Shown one piece after another: positions 1 through 7,911 of a DNA stretch of 64,000 bases; positions within the stretch are counted from its first letter, which is position 1; every line of letters begins with the position of its first letter. The notes under the pieces were generated by a model, which searched no databases, was not told the DNA's origin, and saw nothing but the letters and a program-made list of their open reading frames with translations. Where the stretch lies: contig JAQBPN010000085.1 in NCBI GenBank assembly GCA_028287505.1, positions 19,774 through 83,773 on the forward strand. Direction: 5' to 3'. Origin of the DNA: Fibrobacterota bacterium. GTDB lineage: Bacteria; Fibrobacterota; Fibrobacteria; UBA11236. A program made the translations under genes and the position numbers.

Positions 1-235
1 ACTGGGTGGGCAGGTCCTTGGACATGACGACCTTGACCGTGACCAGATCCGGCAGGGAGCGGATGGTATTCAGGGAGGCTTTGCTCAGGGTGAATTGCTT
101 GCCCGAGGTGAGATCCAGGCGGCGATGGAAGAACATCTCGCTGGTAAGGCCCACTACCGCCAGGATCACCACCAAGGTGAGGATTCCCAGATAGGCGTTG
201 GCGCGGCTGCTCAGTTTCTTTGAATTCATGGCCAT
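1..235 (-). CDS. GldG-like ABC exporter auxiliary protein (N-terminal part, runs off the left edge)
   Basis: Only the first 78 residues lie in the window. They show a short cytoplasmic start (MAMNSKKLSSRANAY), one hydrophobic segment (about residues 14-32), and then the pattern R-R-L-D-L-T-S-G-K-Q-F-T-L-S followed by V-K-V-V-M-S-K-D-L-P. These are hallmarks of the GldG / ABC auxiliary family, whose members have a membrane anchor and a large periplasmic domain and act with a GldF permease and a GldA ATPase. The ATG at 235 is chosen because a GGAG site precedes it by about 8 bases; the second ATG at 229 is possible. The gene begins 3 bases after the permease stop, so it is the third gene of the exporter operon. 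Family is clear; the substrate is unknown. Confidence 0.8.
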   Translation of the reverse strand, partial: MAMNSKKLSSRANAYLGILTLVVILAVVGLTSEMFFHRRLDLTSGKQFTLSKASLNTIRSLPDLVTVKVVMSKDLPTQ

Positions 236-238
236 GGA

Positions 239-961
239 TTATCTCCACTTCCTGGCTTCGATGTTCTTGACGTTCAGATAGAGGAACAGGGCGATCACGG
301 AAGCGTAGTAGACCACGTCCCGGGAATCGATGACGCCCCTCGTCACATTGTTGAAATGGCTGAGCAGGCTCACGTATTCGCAAACGGCCACGATGGAACC
401 GAGAGCGTTGAGCCAGACCGGCGCGATGCCGACCAGCAACAGCACGAAGATGGCCGCCAGGGAAATGATGAACGCGACCACCTGGTTTTCCGTCAGGGAA
501 CTGATGTAGAGCCCGATGGCCAGATACGCCGATCCCAGGAAAAGAGCGCCCACATACGAGCCGATGATGACTCCGAGGTCCGGCTTGCCCAGATACATCA
601 GGGAAACCGGGATGGTCATGGAAAAGGCCAGGGTGATGGCCAGGAAGGCGAAAGCCGCCAGGAACTTGCCGGCCACGATTTGCCATTCCTTCATGGGCAT
701 GGTCAACAGCAACTCCACCGTCCCCATCTTCTTCTCTTCGGCCCACAGGCGCATGGTGATTGCCGGGACGAAGAACAGGAAGACCCAGGGCATAGCGGCG
801 AAATACCCGCGCATGGTGACCTGGCCTTGGCGGAAGAAGTCCTGGACGAAAAAGAAAAAGGCGTTGGAGACCAGGAGATAGAAGATGATGAATACGAAGC
901 CGATGGGAGACGAGAAATAGCTCCTCAGCTCCTTCTTGAATATTGCGATAGCGTTCTTCAT
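239..961 (-). CDS. ABC-2 type permease, GldF-like
   Basis: This 240-residue protein has about six hydrophobic segments and the motif ITMRLWAEEKKMGTVELLLTMP near residues 65-87, typical of GldF-type ABC-2 permeases. It would form the membrane channel of an exporter with the ATPase just upstream and the GldG-like protein downstream. The ATG at 961 (MKNAIAIFKKE) is used; a longer frame to 1036 overlaps the ATPase gene and has no family support. The gene starts 2 bases after the ATPase stop, so the two are translationally coupled. In Bacteroidota, GldAFG is linked to gliding, but homologous sets occur widely in non-gliding bacteria, so a motility role is not implied. Confidence 0.85.
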   Translation of the reverse strand: MKNAIAIFKKELRSYFSSPIGFVFIIFYLLVSNAFFFFVQDFFRQGQVTMRGYFAAMPWVFLFFVPAITMRLWAEEKKMGTVELLLTMPMKEWQIVAGKFLAAFAFLAITLAFSMTIPVSLMYLGKPDLGVIIGSYVGALFLGSAYLAIGLYISSLTENQVVAFIISLAAIFVLLLVGIAPVWLNALGSIVAVCEYVSLLSHFNNVTRGVIDSRDVVYYASVIALFLYLNVKNIEARKWR

Positions 962-963
962 GC

Positions 964-1887
964 TTAACCCCTCGTCAGTTTCGCGAAAACGTCCTCGAGG
1001 CTGGCGGTCTCGGCTTTGAGCTCGGACACCAGCCAATCCTTTTCCACGGCCAGCTTGAACAGGTCCAGGGAGACGTCCCGCTGGTCCGCACCTTGCACCG
1101 CCAGACGCACAAAACCGTCCCGGGCGTCGGAAATCTTCTCCGCCTTCTTCACGAAAGGCGCCGAAGCCAACTGACCTTGCACATCCGATCCCTTCACGGT
1201 CACGTATACCGTGGTGCCGGATGAGCGGGACATGAGCTCCCTGGGGGTGCCCTGGGCGACGATATGGCCGTTATTGATGATGAGTACCCGGTCGCTGGTG
1301 GCTTCCACCTCGGACAGAATGTGGGTGGAATGGATGACCGTCTTTTCCTGCCCCAGATTGTTGATCAGGCTGAGAATGTCCCGGATCTGGTTCGGATCCA
1401 GGCCCGAAGTGGGTTCGTCCAGGATCAGGACCGCCGGATCGTGGATCAGGGCCTGGGCCAGCCCTACGCGCTGGCGATACCCCTTGGACAGGTGGCCGAT
1501 CAGCTTGTGGGTCACCTTGCCCAGGTCGCAATCCGAAATCACCTTTTCCACGGCGCCCTTGCGCTTATCCGAAGCCACTCCGCGGACTTCCGCCGAGAAG
1601 GTCAGGTAGGTGGTCACGTCCATATCGTGGTAGAGCGGGCAGCTTTCCGGCAGATAGCCGATTTGCTCTTTAACCTTCAAAGGCTGATCAAAGGTATCGT
1701 GTCCGTTGATGCTGGCCCTTCCCGCGGTGGCGGAAATGAAGCAGGTCAGGATTTTCATGGTGGTGGTCTTGCCGGCCCCATTGGGTCCCAGCAGCCCCAC
1801 CACCTCGCCCCGGTTGATGTGGAACGAGATGTTGTCTATGGCGGTGGATTGGCCATAACGCTTGGTAAGGCCTTCGACATGAATCAT
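964..1887 (-). CDS. ABC transporter ATP-binding protein, GldA-like
   Basis: This 307-residue ATPase contains Walker A (GPNGAGKTT, about residues 37-45), the signature LSKGYRQRVGLAQAL, and Walker B VLILDEPTSGLD followed by an H-loop in VIHSTH. A C-terminal extension of about 90 residues (after VAQGTPREL) is typical of ATPases paired with ABC-2/GldF permeases. The ATG at 1887 (MIHVEGLTKRYG) is preceded by GAAAGG at suitable spacing. It is the first gene of a three-gene operon with the permease and GldG-like genes. A good sigma-70-type promoter lies 63 bases upstream. The exported substrate cannot be told from sequence. Confidence 0.92.
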   Translation of the reverse strand: MIHVEGLTKRYGQSTAIDNISFHINRGEVVGLLGPNGAGKTTTMKILTCFISATAGRASINGHDTFDQPLKVKEQIGYLPESCPLYHDMDVTTYLTFSAEVRGVASDKRKGAVEKVISDCDLGKVTHKLIGHLSKGYRQRVGLAQALIHDPAVLILDEPTSGLDPNQIRDILSLINNLGQEKTVIHSTHILSEVEATSDRVLIINNGHIVAQGTPRELMSRSSGTTVYVTVKGSDVQGQLASAPFVKKAEKISDARDGFVRLAVQGADQRDVSLDLFKLAVEKDWLVSELKAETASLEDVFAKLTRG

Positions 1888-1949
1888 GCTCAACCTTTCA
1901 CGTTTTATCCAGGATCCCCTGATTGGGGAACCCCTCAAAATCGCGTAGG

Positions 1950-1978
1950 AATTTACTATGGCGGTAAGCGAAAATCAA
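1950..1978 (-). promoter_or_regulatory. Putative sigma-70 promoter of the ABC exporter operon
   Basis: Read on the minus strand, TTGATT (1978-1973) and TAAATT (1955-1950) are separated by exactly 17 bases. Transcription would start near 1943, giving a 5' leader of about 55 bases before the ATPase start at 1887. The two hexamers match consensus at 4-5 of 6 positions each. Not tested. Confidence 0.5.
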
Positions 1979-2088
1979 GCGAACGGGGCGATTTTTACGC
2001 TCCGACCGTACTCCCGAGGTTACCCGCCGCATGCCGCGGTCGGCGCCGCCGGGCGCAGGACTCCGCGACGTGTTAAGGCCATGGGTTG

Positions 2089-2120
2089 AAAAGAAAAGGG
2101 ACGGTCTACGGGACCGTCCC
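2089..2120 (-). terminator. Rho-independent terminator of tmRNA
   Basis: A 9-bp perfect stem (GGGACGGTC / GACCGTCCC) with a 5-base loop at 2098-2120 is followed on the minus strand by TTTTCTTTT. It lies 62 bases after the mature tmRNA 3' end, the expected place for processing and termination. Confidence 0.85.
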
Positions 2121-2182
2121 TTAGGCACTAGTGGTTTACTAATACCTGTTTGCCCCGCCGAAGGTGGGCGGCGGGGCGGAAG

Positions 2183-2550
2183 TGGTGGAGGCGGCGGGAA
2201 TCGAACCCGCGTCCGAAATTAACTTGCCGGTCGCTCCTACATGCTTTTTTCCTGATTTGATTCTCGCTACCCGGAGCACCCAAGGAATCGGTTCTCCTGA
2301 TCGCTAGCCTGGATTTTCTCAGCCTCCCCGCCCAGACATCGGGGAGACCCAGCCTCAGAGTATTCCAATTCGTCGGCCTTTAAGGCGGCGACCGACGAAC
2401 CGAGGTCACCTAGCTATTAACTAGGCAGCCATTGCATAAGAATATGATTCTTCTGCATTTGTTTTTTTTCCGGTTTTTTTACGAGGCCAACCAGAATCCT
2501 CGGCATGCAACTATCGACTCATCCAATCCCGTCGAAACCTTGGCGCCCCC
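2183..2550 (-). ncRNA. ssrA: Transfer-messenger RNA (tmRNA)
   Basis: tmRNA rescues stalled ribosomes by adding a degradation tag. The minus strand starts GGGGGCG at 2550, continues with the conserved TTTCGACGGGATT, and ends with a T-arm (GGGTTCGATTCCC) and encoded CCA at 2185-2183. The 5' GGGGGCG pairs with the 3' CGCCTCC to form a 7-bp acceptor stem with one G-U. The tag frame is lysine/threonine-rich at first and ends ...NAEESYSYAMAA before TAG (about 2422), followed by further in-frame stops. The terminal AMAA differs from the common ALAA. The mature length, 368 bases, is usual. No clear promoter was found in the 30 bases between the flagellin stop and the tmRNA 5' end. Confidence 0.96.
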
Positions 2551-2580
2551 TTGGGTTGTGAACCCTCTAAGATACCAATT

Positions 2581-3405
2581 TCACTGTAAAAGCGCGAGGA
2601 TATGGGTCTTTGACAGCTGGTTGAACTGGCTGATGGCCGAAGTCTGGGCGTTCTGGAGGATATCGTTACGCACCTTTTCCGTCAGAGCCTGGGCATAATC
2701 CAGATCTTCCACGTTGGAGAGGCCCTGGGTGAGGTTGACCTGCTGAGTCTCGTTTCCGGAAGCGGCATATTCCAGCCGGTTGGTAAGCGCCCCCTGGGAG
2801 GCCCGGGTATCATTCACCTTCCGCATGGCTGCGTCAATGGAAGCCATGGCGCTAAGGGCCGAAGCCGGATCAAGCAAGGATGCAGGCCCGGTCCCCAATG
2901 CGTTCAGGGAAAGGTCCGAAGCCGTCAAGGTAATGGAATCCCCCGGATCGGCGCCCGATTGGATATTGCCCGTCCCATCGGCAAGAGCACCGGTGCCGTC
3001 CAGCAGGTTTTGTCCGTTGAAGTCCGTGGATTTGGAGATCCGGTCGATTTCCTGTGAAAGCGATTGGAACTCCTTGTCCAGGGCGTCCCGCTGATCCTGG
3101 CCATATGCGCCGTTGGCGCTCTGAACGGCCAATTCCTGTTGTCTCTGAAGCATTTCACCGATGGACCCGGCGCTGCCGTCCGCGATGGACATGGCGCTCA
3201 TGCCCGCGTAGATGTTCTCGGAAGCGCTCCGGTATGCCCTAATCTGCTTCTCGAATTCCCTGGCTATGGACAGGCCCGCGGCATCGTCCGAAGCCCTGTT
3301 GATGCGCTTGCCGGTGGCCAATTGCTCGAGGACCTTGGCTTTGTCCTTGCCGGTCTGGCTGTACTTTTGCGCGAGTTGATCGTTAAGACGTTTTTCTATC
3401 CGCAT
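2581..3405 (-). CDS. fliC: Flagellin (short, about 274 residues)
   Basis: The N-terminus (VLEQLATGKRINRASDDAAGLSIAREFEKQIRAYRSASENIYAGMSAMSIADGS) and the C-terminus (NRLEYAASGNETQQVNLTQGLSNVEDLDYAQALTEKVRNDIL) are the conserved coiled-coil D0/D1 regions of flagellin. The variable middle is very short (about residues 140-200), so the filament would have little outer domain. The ATG at 3405 is preceded by AAAGGAT; a TTG three codons upstream has no usable ribosome site. A sigma-28 promoter lies 62 bases upstream. No basal body or hook gene is in the window, so the flagellin gene stands apart from the rest of the flagellar genes, beside tmRNA. Confidence 0.9.
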   Translation of the reverse strand: MRIEKRLNDQLAQKYSQTGKDKAKVLEQLATGKRINRASDDAAGLSIAREFEKQIRAYRSASENIYAGMSAMSIADGSAGSIGEMLQRQQELAVQSANGAYGQDQRDALDKEFQSLSQEIDRISKSTDFNGQNLLDGTGALADGTGNIQSGADPGDSITLTASDLSLNALGTGPASLLDPASALSAMASIDAAMRKVNDTRASQGALTNRLEYAASGNETQQVNLTQGLSNVEDLDYAQALTEKVRNDILQNAQTSAISQFNQLSKTHILALLQ

Positions 3406-3466
3406 TGGCCCCAATCCTTTGTGGACCGTTCACGCATCCTTGCGAACGGAGCGACTCCCGTGATCT

Positions 3467-3493
3467 ATATCGGCGGCATCCGGAAATACTTGA
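3467..3493 (-). promoter_or_regulatory. Sigma-28 (FliA) promoter of flagellin
   Basis: On the minus strand, TCAAGTAT (3493-3486), an 11-base spacer and GCCGATAT (3474-3467) match the FliA consensus TAAAGTTT-N11-GCCGATAA at 6/8 and 7/8 positions. It lies 62 bases before the flagellin ATG and points toward it. Functional class is known for flagellin genes; activity here is inferred. Confidence 0.75.
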
Positions 3494-3557
3494 GACCTAT
3501 TTTTTAATTTTACCCATCATAAATCGCCATTACTTCCAGTTTCCCAAAGGAGCTTCC

Positions 3558-4397
3558 CTGAATCCCCTCCCCTACAAAGCCTTGGCCCTGGATTTGGATG
3601 GCACCCTGCTGGACGCGAATGGTCTGCTGCCTGCCGGTACGGCGGCCATTCTCCGCACCCTTTCCGACATCGGAGTGCGCATCGTCCTGGCCTCGGGGCG
3701 CATGACCGCACGGGTTCTCCCTTACGCGCGGCAGTTGGGCATCCCCCTGGGCCTGGTCACCTACAACGGTGCCGAAATCCTGGAAGGGGGCCCTGATTCC
3801 TGGAATGCCGTTTCCACCCGTGGAATCTCCTCGGCCACTCGCGACGCGGTTTTCACACTGTGCCGCGCGCAAGGGGTTTTCCTGAATGTCTATGCGGCAG
3901 GTCAACTTTACGGGTACCATCCCGACGGGGACTTCACCTGGTCCAGGCACTATGAAACCAACTCCGGTGCCGTTTACGCGGGCAAGCACGCCAGCCTGGA
4001 CGACCTCCCCCGCGAAGACATCGCCAAGCTGCTCGTCATCGGAGACGTCGGGAAGCGCGAGCGTCTCTTCGAAGCCTGGTCTCCCCTGCTCTCCGGCCAT
4101 TGCGCGCTCACCAAATCCAATCCCGAATACCTGGAGTTCCTTGCCAGTGGCGTATCGAAGGGTTCGTCCCTGGAAATCTGGTTGGAGCGGAAAGCCATCG
4201 ATCACCGGGAGCTGCTCGCGTTCGGCGATGCGGAGAACGATTTGGAAATGTTGCGGTTGGCAGGGCTGGGAATCGCCATGGCCAATGCCACTCCCGGATT
4301 GCGGGCCGTCTATCGGCGCGTCTCCCGCTGGACCCATGAAGAAGAAGGCGTGGCCAGGGAATTGACCGCCCTGTTCGGCCTTGCGCCTGCGCCCTGA
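3558..4397 (+). CDS. HAD-superfamily (Cof-type) phosphatase with an apparent CTG start
   Basis: The protein begins (M)NPLPYKALALDLDGTLLDANG, carrying HAD motif I (DLDGT). It ends with the Cof-type motif IV GDAENDLEMLRLAG near residue 225, with VSKGSSL before it. Length is about 279 residues, normal for the Cof family of sugar-phosphate or cofactor phosphatases; the substrate is unknown. No ATG, GTG or TTG sits where the family start should be. A strong AAAGGAG (3546-3552) lies 5 bases before an in-frame CTG at 3558, which is taken as the start. The frame stays open upstream to 3405 but lacks family similarity. It is divergent from flagellin and convergent with comM, which ends 18 bases away. 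Confidence 0.85.
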   Translation: MNPLPYKALALDLDGTLLDANGLLPAGTAAILRTLSDIGVRIVLASGRMTARVLPYARQLGIPLGLVTYNGAEILEGGPDSWNAVSTRGISSATRDAVFTLCRAQGVFLNVYAAGQLYGYHPDGDFTWSRHYETNSGAVYAGKHASLDDLPREDIAKLLVIGDVGKRERLFEAWSPLLSGHCALTKSNPEYLEFLASGVSKGSSLEIWLERKAIDHRELLAFGDAENDLEMLRLAGLGIAMANATPGLRAVYRRVSRWTHEEEGVARELTALFGLAPAP

Positions 4398-4415
4398 ATC
4401 GCGCTCCGGCCTCCG

Positions 4416-5957
4416 TTAGGGAAAGGGCGACATTTCCCTGTCCAGACTACGGTAATGCACCGCTTCCGCCACGTGTTGCTCCCGGATCACCGGGCTTGCC
4501 TCCAAATCCGCGATGGTGCGTCCCACCTTGAGAATGCGATCGAAGGCGCGCGCCGAGAGTCCCAGGGTTTCCACCGCCTGGCGGATCAGCTTTTGGGTCC
4601 CCGCGTTCAGGACGCAGTGTTTCCGCAATTGCGCCCCCGACATGAAAGCGTTGCAGAAGATCCCCGGGCCGCCGTCGCCTTGGAACCGGACCCATTGGAT
4701 CCGCCTCGCCAACCTTACCCTTTCCCGGATGATTGCGGAGGATTCTCCGGATCTGGATTCCACCAATTGCGCGAACTCAAGGCTGGGCAATTCCAGATGC
4801 ATATCGATGCGATCCAGCAAAGGTCCGGAAAGCCGGGCGCGATAGCGCATGATTTCCTCCATGCGGCACACGCATCGACGGTTGCGGTCCATCAGGAAGC
4901 CGCAGGGACACGGATTCATGGCGGCCCCCAGCATCATCCTGCATGGGTAAGCGATGGTTTGCGCGGATCGCGAAATGGTCACGGTTCCTTCTTCCAGTGG
5001 TTGGCGCAGACCTTCGATCACGTCGCGGTGGTATTCGGGGAGCTCATCAAGGAACAGCACCCCGTTGTGCGCCAAGCTCACTTCGCCCGGCCGAGACCAT
5101 CCGGTACCTCCCACCAGCGCCTGCAGGCTTATGGAGTGATGGGGCGATCGGAATGGACGCCGGGTCGGAAAACTGTGCCCGGATTTCATCAAGCCCGCCA
5201 CGCTGTAAACCCGGGTGGTTTCCAACGCCTCTTCCTCGCTCATGTCCGGAAGGATGGAGGGCAGTCGGCGGGCCAGCAGGGTTTTGCCGCACCCGGGGCT
5301 GCCCACCAGGAGAAAGTTGTGCGCGCCCGCCGCCGCCACCTCCAAGGCGCGTTTTGCGTGGGCTTGCCCCTTCACTTCGGAGAAGTCCAAACCATCTCCC
5401 TCCGGGGGCGGCTTCCAGGGTCCCCGTCTTCCCTGCTTCGGGAATTTCCGGGTCCGCAAAAAGTCCAGGGTCTCGAGAAGATTCCCTGCCCCGAACACCC
5501 CCACCCCTTCCACCAAGGCCGCTTCATCCCTGTTTCCCAGCGGCACCACCAACCCCGTCAAAGCGGATTGCTTGGCGTAGATGGCTGCGGAGAGCACGCC
5601 CCGAACGGGACGGATGGCTCCATCCAGGGACAACTCGCCCAGGAAAAGAAACCCTTCGAGAGGCAATGGTTCCAGTTGGCCCGAGGCCAGCAGGATTCCA
5701 ATCGCCAAGGAAAGATCGAATGCGGTACCCTCTTTCCTGATCCCTCCCGGCGCGAGATTCACTGTGATGCGCTTGCTGGGCACGGTGAATCCCGAATTCT
5801 TCAGGGCCGCGAAGACCCGTTCCCGGGCCTCTTTGACCGCGGAGTCCGGTAATCCCACCATTGTGAACCCCGGGAGACCGGGAGCGATATCCACCTCCAC
5901 GGTGATGGGATAGACATCGATGCCGGCGAGCGCGCAGGTGGTGATCACGGAAAGCAT
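4416..5957 (-). CDS. comM: YifB/ComM-family Mg-chelatase-like AAA+ ATPase
   Basis: This 513-residue protein starts MLSVITTCALAGIDVYPITVEVDIAPGLPGFTMVGL, the signature of the ComM N-terminal Lon-protease-like domain. It then has Walker A GSPGCGKTLLARRLPSILP (about residues 220-238), Walker B VLFLDELPEY, and the zinc-type cysteines MNPCPCGF ... RRCVC. ComM is a hexameric helicase that promotes branch migration during integration of transformed DNA. The type IV pilus genes nearby would fit DNA uptake, but that link is an inference. The ATG at 5957 is preceded by AGGGGA. A longer frame to 6062 overlaps the SpoVG-like gene and lacks similarity. It lies 7 bases downstream of that gene, so the two are likely co-transcribed. 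Confidence 0.93.
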   Translation of the reverse strand: MLSVITTCALAGIDVYPITVEVDIAPGLPGFTMVGLPDSAVKEARERVFAALKNSGFTVPSKRITVNLAPGGIRKEGTAFDLSLAIGILLASGQLEPLPLEGFLFLGELSLDGAIRPVRGVLSAAIYAKQSALTGLVVPLGNRDEAALVEGVGVFGAGNLLETLDFLRTRKFPKQGRRGPWKPPPEGDGLDFSEVKGQAHAKRALEVAAAGAHNFLLVGSPGCGKTLLARRLPSILPDMSEEEALETTRVYSVAGLMKSGHSFPTRRPFRSPHHSISLQALVGGTGWSRPGEVSLAHNGVLFLDELPEYHRDVIEGLRQPLEEGTVTISRSAQTIAYPCRMMLGAAMNPCPCGFLMDRNRRCVCRMEEIMRYRARLSGPLLDRIDMHLELPSLEFAQLVESRSGESSAIIRERVRLARRIQWVRFQGDGGPGIFCNAFMSGAQLRKHCVLNAGTQKLIRQAVETLGLSARAFDRILKVGRTIADLEASPVIREQHVAEAVHYRSLDREMSPFP

Positions 5958-5964
5958 GCGTCCC

Positions 5965-6258
5965 CTATCCGAAAAGGGAAACCGGGGTTGCGAGCAGGTG
6001 TTTGTATGCCTGCAATATCTCCGTCTGGAGTTCTTTGCGGAAACGCATGGACAGGGCCTCAAAGGCGCGCTGGGGAGAACCGGTCGACAGTCCCGGAAAG
6101 GCCAGGAAGAGACCGTAGCGGCCGCGCAGGATTTTGATACCCCGCAAGGAAAGGCTGCCGTTCAGGACCACCGCCGCGGTCGCGATGACCTTTGCTTCCG
6201 GATGGGTGTTGGGTTCAATTTGGATCGAGGTGATTTCCATTTTCTTCTTTTCGTTCAT
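5965..6258 (-). CDS. SpoVG-family protein, divergent paralogue
   Basis: This 97-residue protein carries the SpoVG core: MEITSIQIEPNTHPEAKVIATAAVVLNGSLSLRGIKILRGRYGLFLAFPG. The usual basic and polar residues of the family's nucleic-acid-binding face are partly replaced, for example NGSLSLRGIKIL where canonical members have F-V-I/V-H-D-I-R-V. SpoVG proteins are small site-specific DNA/RNA-binding regulators. The start is uncertain: ATG 6258 (MNEKKK) lacks a clear ribosome site, while ATG 6240 (MEITSI) follows AAAGAAG. The gene sits between a second spoVG (6371-6658) and comM. A 10-bp inverted repeat (6331-6340 with 6355-6364) separates the two SpoVG genes. Confidence 0.8.
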   Translation of the reverse strand: MNEKKKMEITSIQIEPNTHPEAKVIATAAVVLNGSLSLRGIKILRGRYGLFLAFPGLSTGSPQRAFEALSMRFRKELQTEILQAYKHLLATPVSLFG

Positions 6259-6370
6259 TCATTATGAAAAAGGCTCCCGCGCCTTTTCCGGGACTATGCG
6301 TCCACGGCCGGGACCCGGGAGCCGACGCTTCGCGGACGGAACGGAATCATCCGCTCCGTCCGCGTTCGAA

Positions 6371-6658
6371 TCAGGCCGCGGCCGCCAAGCGATATTCGCT
6401 CAGGATCTTCTCGGACATGTATTCATGCAGGGATTTGGTGATGGGGAAACAGAAGTTGTAGCCCTTGCCCTCCTTCTTGTTGTATTCCCGGGGGAACGAA
6501 ACGAAGAGTCCGAATTTCCCTTTCACCACGCGGATGCTGTTGATCACGAACTGTTCGTTCAGGACCACGCGGACGAAGGCCTCGAGAGGGTTGTCCGCTT
6601 TCTTGTTGCGAAGAGGGTGGACGTTGATTTCTGTGATTTCGATTCCTTTGACGGACAT
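6371..6658 (-). CDS. spoVG: SpoVG-family RNA/DNA-binding regulator
   Basis: This 95-residue protein reads MSVKGIEITEINVHPLRNKK, then LEAFVRVVLNEQFVINSIRVVKGKFGLFVSFPREY, the canonical SpoVG fold pattern, and ends with an alanine run. AAGGAG lies 6 bases before the ATG at 6658; another ATG directly upstream (6661) is too close. It is closer to the family consensus than the neighbouring paralogue at 5965-6258, which it precedes by 112 bases. In Bacillus SpoVG affects septation and capsule; in spirochaetes it binds nucleic acids. The role here is unknown. No convincing promoter was seen upstream. Confidence 0.9.
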   Translation of the reverse strand: MSVKGIEITEINVHPLRNKKADNPLEAFVRVVLNEQFVINSIRVVKGKFGLFVSFPREYNKKEGKGYNFCFPITKSLHEYMSEKILSEYRLAAAA

Positions 6659-6972
6659 CATTGACTCCTTGGTCATTGCTTGGCCGGTCGCCCTGAAGAG
6701 CTTCCGATCCGGTTCATAAACCATCCCGGCGCCTGGCCGGCCTTGACCGACCGTCCCTTGCGGGGCGGCGGCATCGGGCTCCAGACTGGATACCTTGGAT
6801 GGTCGGAATGAAAGGAACGCAAAGAGGGTGCCAAATGCGGAACGGAAGGAAATCGGCGTCCCGGCCCCTTTCAGGGGCCGCGTTTCAGCCCGGGTCCGGG
6901 ACCCAAATGCAATCGAAGGAAGTCAGGTGAAGAAAGGTGAAGGTCCGTGCATGAAGCGGCGCAATCGCCGCT
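6659..6972. other. Intergenic region with GC-rich hairpins between spoVG and a secreted-protein gene
   Basis: About 314 bases without a supported gene. It holds a 7-bp stem (CGGCCCC / GGGGCCG, 6862-6880) and a perfect 10-bp stem (6952-6961 with 6966-6975, 4-base loop) whose arm contains the stop codon of the 6973-7902 gene. Neither is followed by a T-run on the minus strand, so they are not canonical terminators. They may be processing or Rho-linked signals. The spoVG promoter must lie here or upstream but was not identified. Confidence 0.5.
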
Positions 6973-7902
6973 TCACCAGGTCCAGTATTTTTTCCGGGCG
7001 ATATCCTGAAGGGTCCAAGTGGCCCCATCCGCCAGAATGGCCAACACTATGGGATGCAGTCCGGACGCGGAGATCCAGAACTCGGACCGCCGCCCGTTCT
7101 CCCTGTCCACGGTAACGTACCAGGTGTCCATATCGCGAATGGCCGTGGTCCTGGAGCGGACCGATATGGTCGCGAAGCGTGGACGCGTGGTCATTTTTCC
7201 CTCGCCTCCCCAGTCCTGCAACCAAACCTCCTCGCGGTAACCTGCGCGTTGCGGCAGGGCCCGCAGGTAGACGAAGAGCATTTCTTCCGTATACACCGGC
7301 CAGCGGGAAAGAACGGTATCCAGGGCGGATTCCCCTCCGCTGGAGACGATGCGCAAGCGCGGCGGTGTGACGCGGCAGTCCAGGGAGCGATGTGAAACCC
7401 CCGGCCAGCTTTGCAAAGACTGATCCTGCCTCAGGAGGCGGAACGCCTCCTTGCGCGGCATCTTGATAGCGGTCTCGGAGGAAAAAGGGATTCCGTCCTC
7501 TTCTCCGGACACGGAAACGAGGGCATTGAGGATTTCCAACTCGTCCTTGCCCGTGGATTTGCGATCCGCCAGGCCGTTGGAGCGCAGGAACATCCTTTCG
7601 GTCACCAGTTTGCCGCGGCATTCCGATTCCCCGGTCTTTCCGCTTCGTCTGACCGAATAAGTCAGCACCTCCGCGGTCCCATCGTTCCAATCCACGGCGC
7701 GCGCAAAGGCTGTATCAGGTTTTGGAACCATTCCCGGCTTGGTCTCGTTCTCCTTCGCGTCGGGTTCCTTTTTCTCCTTCTCGGGCGGAGCTTCAACGGC
7801 CGGGGCCGTTTTACCCTGGTCCTTCTCCATGTGGCCTGCCGGTGCCGGAGGAGATCCCCAGACCAGAGAAGCCGAAAAAAACAGGATGGGAAGGGAGCGC
7901 AT
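6973..7902 (-). CDS. Secreted protein, possibly DUF3108-like
   Basis: The product starts MRSLPILFFSASLVWGS, a clear Sec signal peptide. A charged low-complexity linker (KEKKEPDAKENETKPG) follows, then a beta-rich domain from about residue 85 (AEVLTYSVRRSGKTGES...), and the end is ...FWISASGLHPIVLAILADGATWTLQDI. The spacing of TYSV, a WYVTVD strand and a final 'convert units of measure' segment resembles DUF3108 periplasmic proteins, but I am not sure. ATG 7902 has no ribosome site but a TATAAT nine bases upstream, suggesting a leaderless mRNA. ATG 7923, behind GTGAGG, is the alternative and also gives a signal peptide. Its stop codon lies within a perfect 10-bp hairpin. Confidence 0.65.
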   Translation of the reverse strand: MRSLPILFFSASLVWGSPPAPAGHMEKDQGKTAPAVEAPPEKEKKEPDAKENETKPGMVPKPDTAFARAVDWNDGTAEVLTYSVRRSGKTGESECRGKLVTERMFLRSNGLADRKSTGKDELEILNALVSVSGEEDGIPFSSETAIKMPRKEAFRLLRQDQSLQSWPGVSHRSLDCRVTPPRLRIVSSGGESALDTVLSRWPVYTEEMLFVYLRALPQRAGYREEVWLQDWGGEGKMTTRPRFATISVRSRTTAIRDMDTWYVTVDRENGRRSEFWISASGLHPIVLAILADGATWTLQDIARKKYWTW

Positions 7903-7911
7903 GACGCAGCG

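Noticed and set aside
2183..2270. tRNA-like 3' end with CCA
   Set aside because: The T-arm and CCA belong to tmRNA; the matching 5' acceptor strand and GACGGGATT motif are 350 bases away.
6862..6880. Intrinsic terminator after the secreted-protein gene
   Set aside because: The hairpin is strong but is not followed by a T-run on the minus strand.
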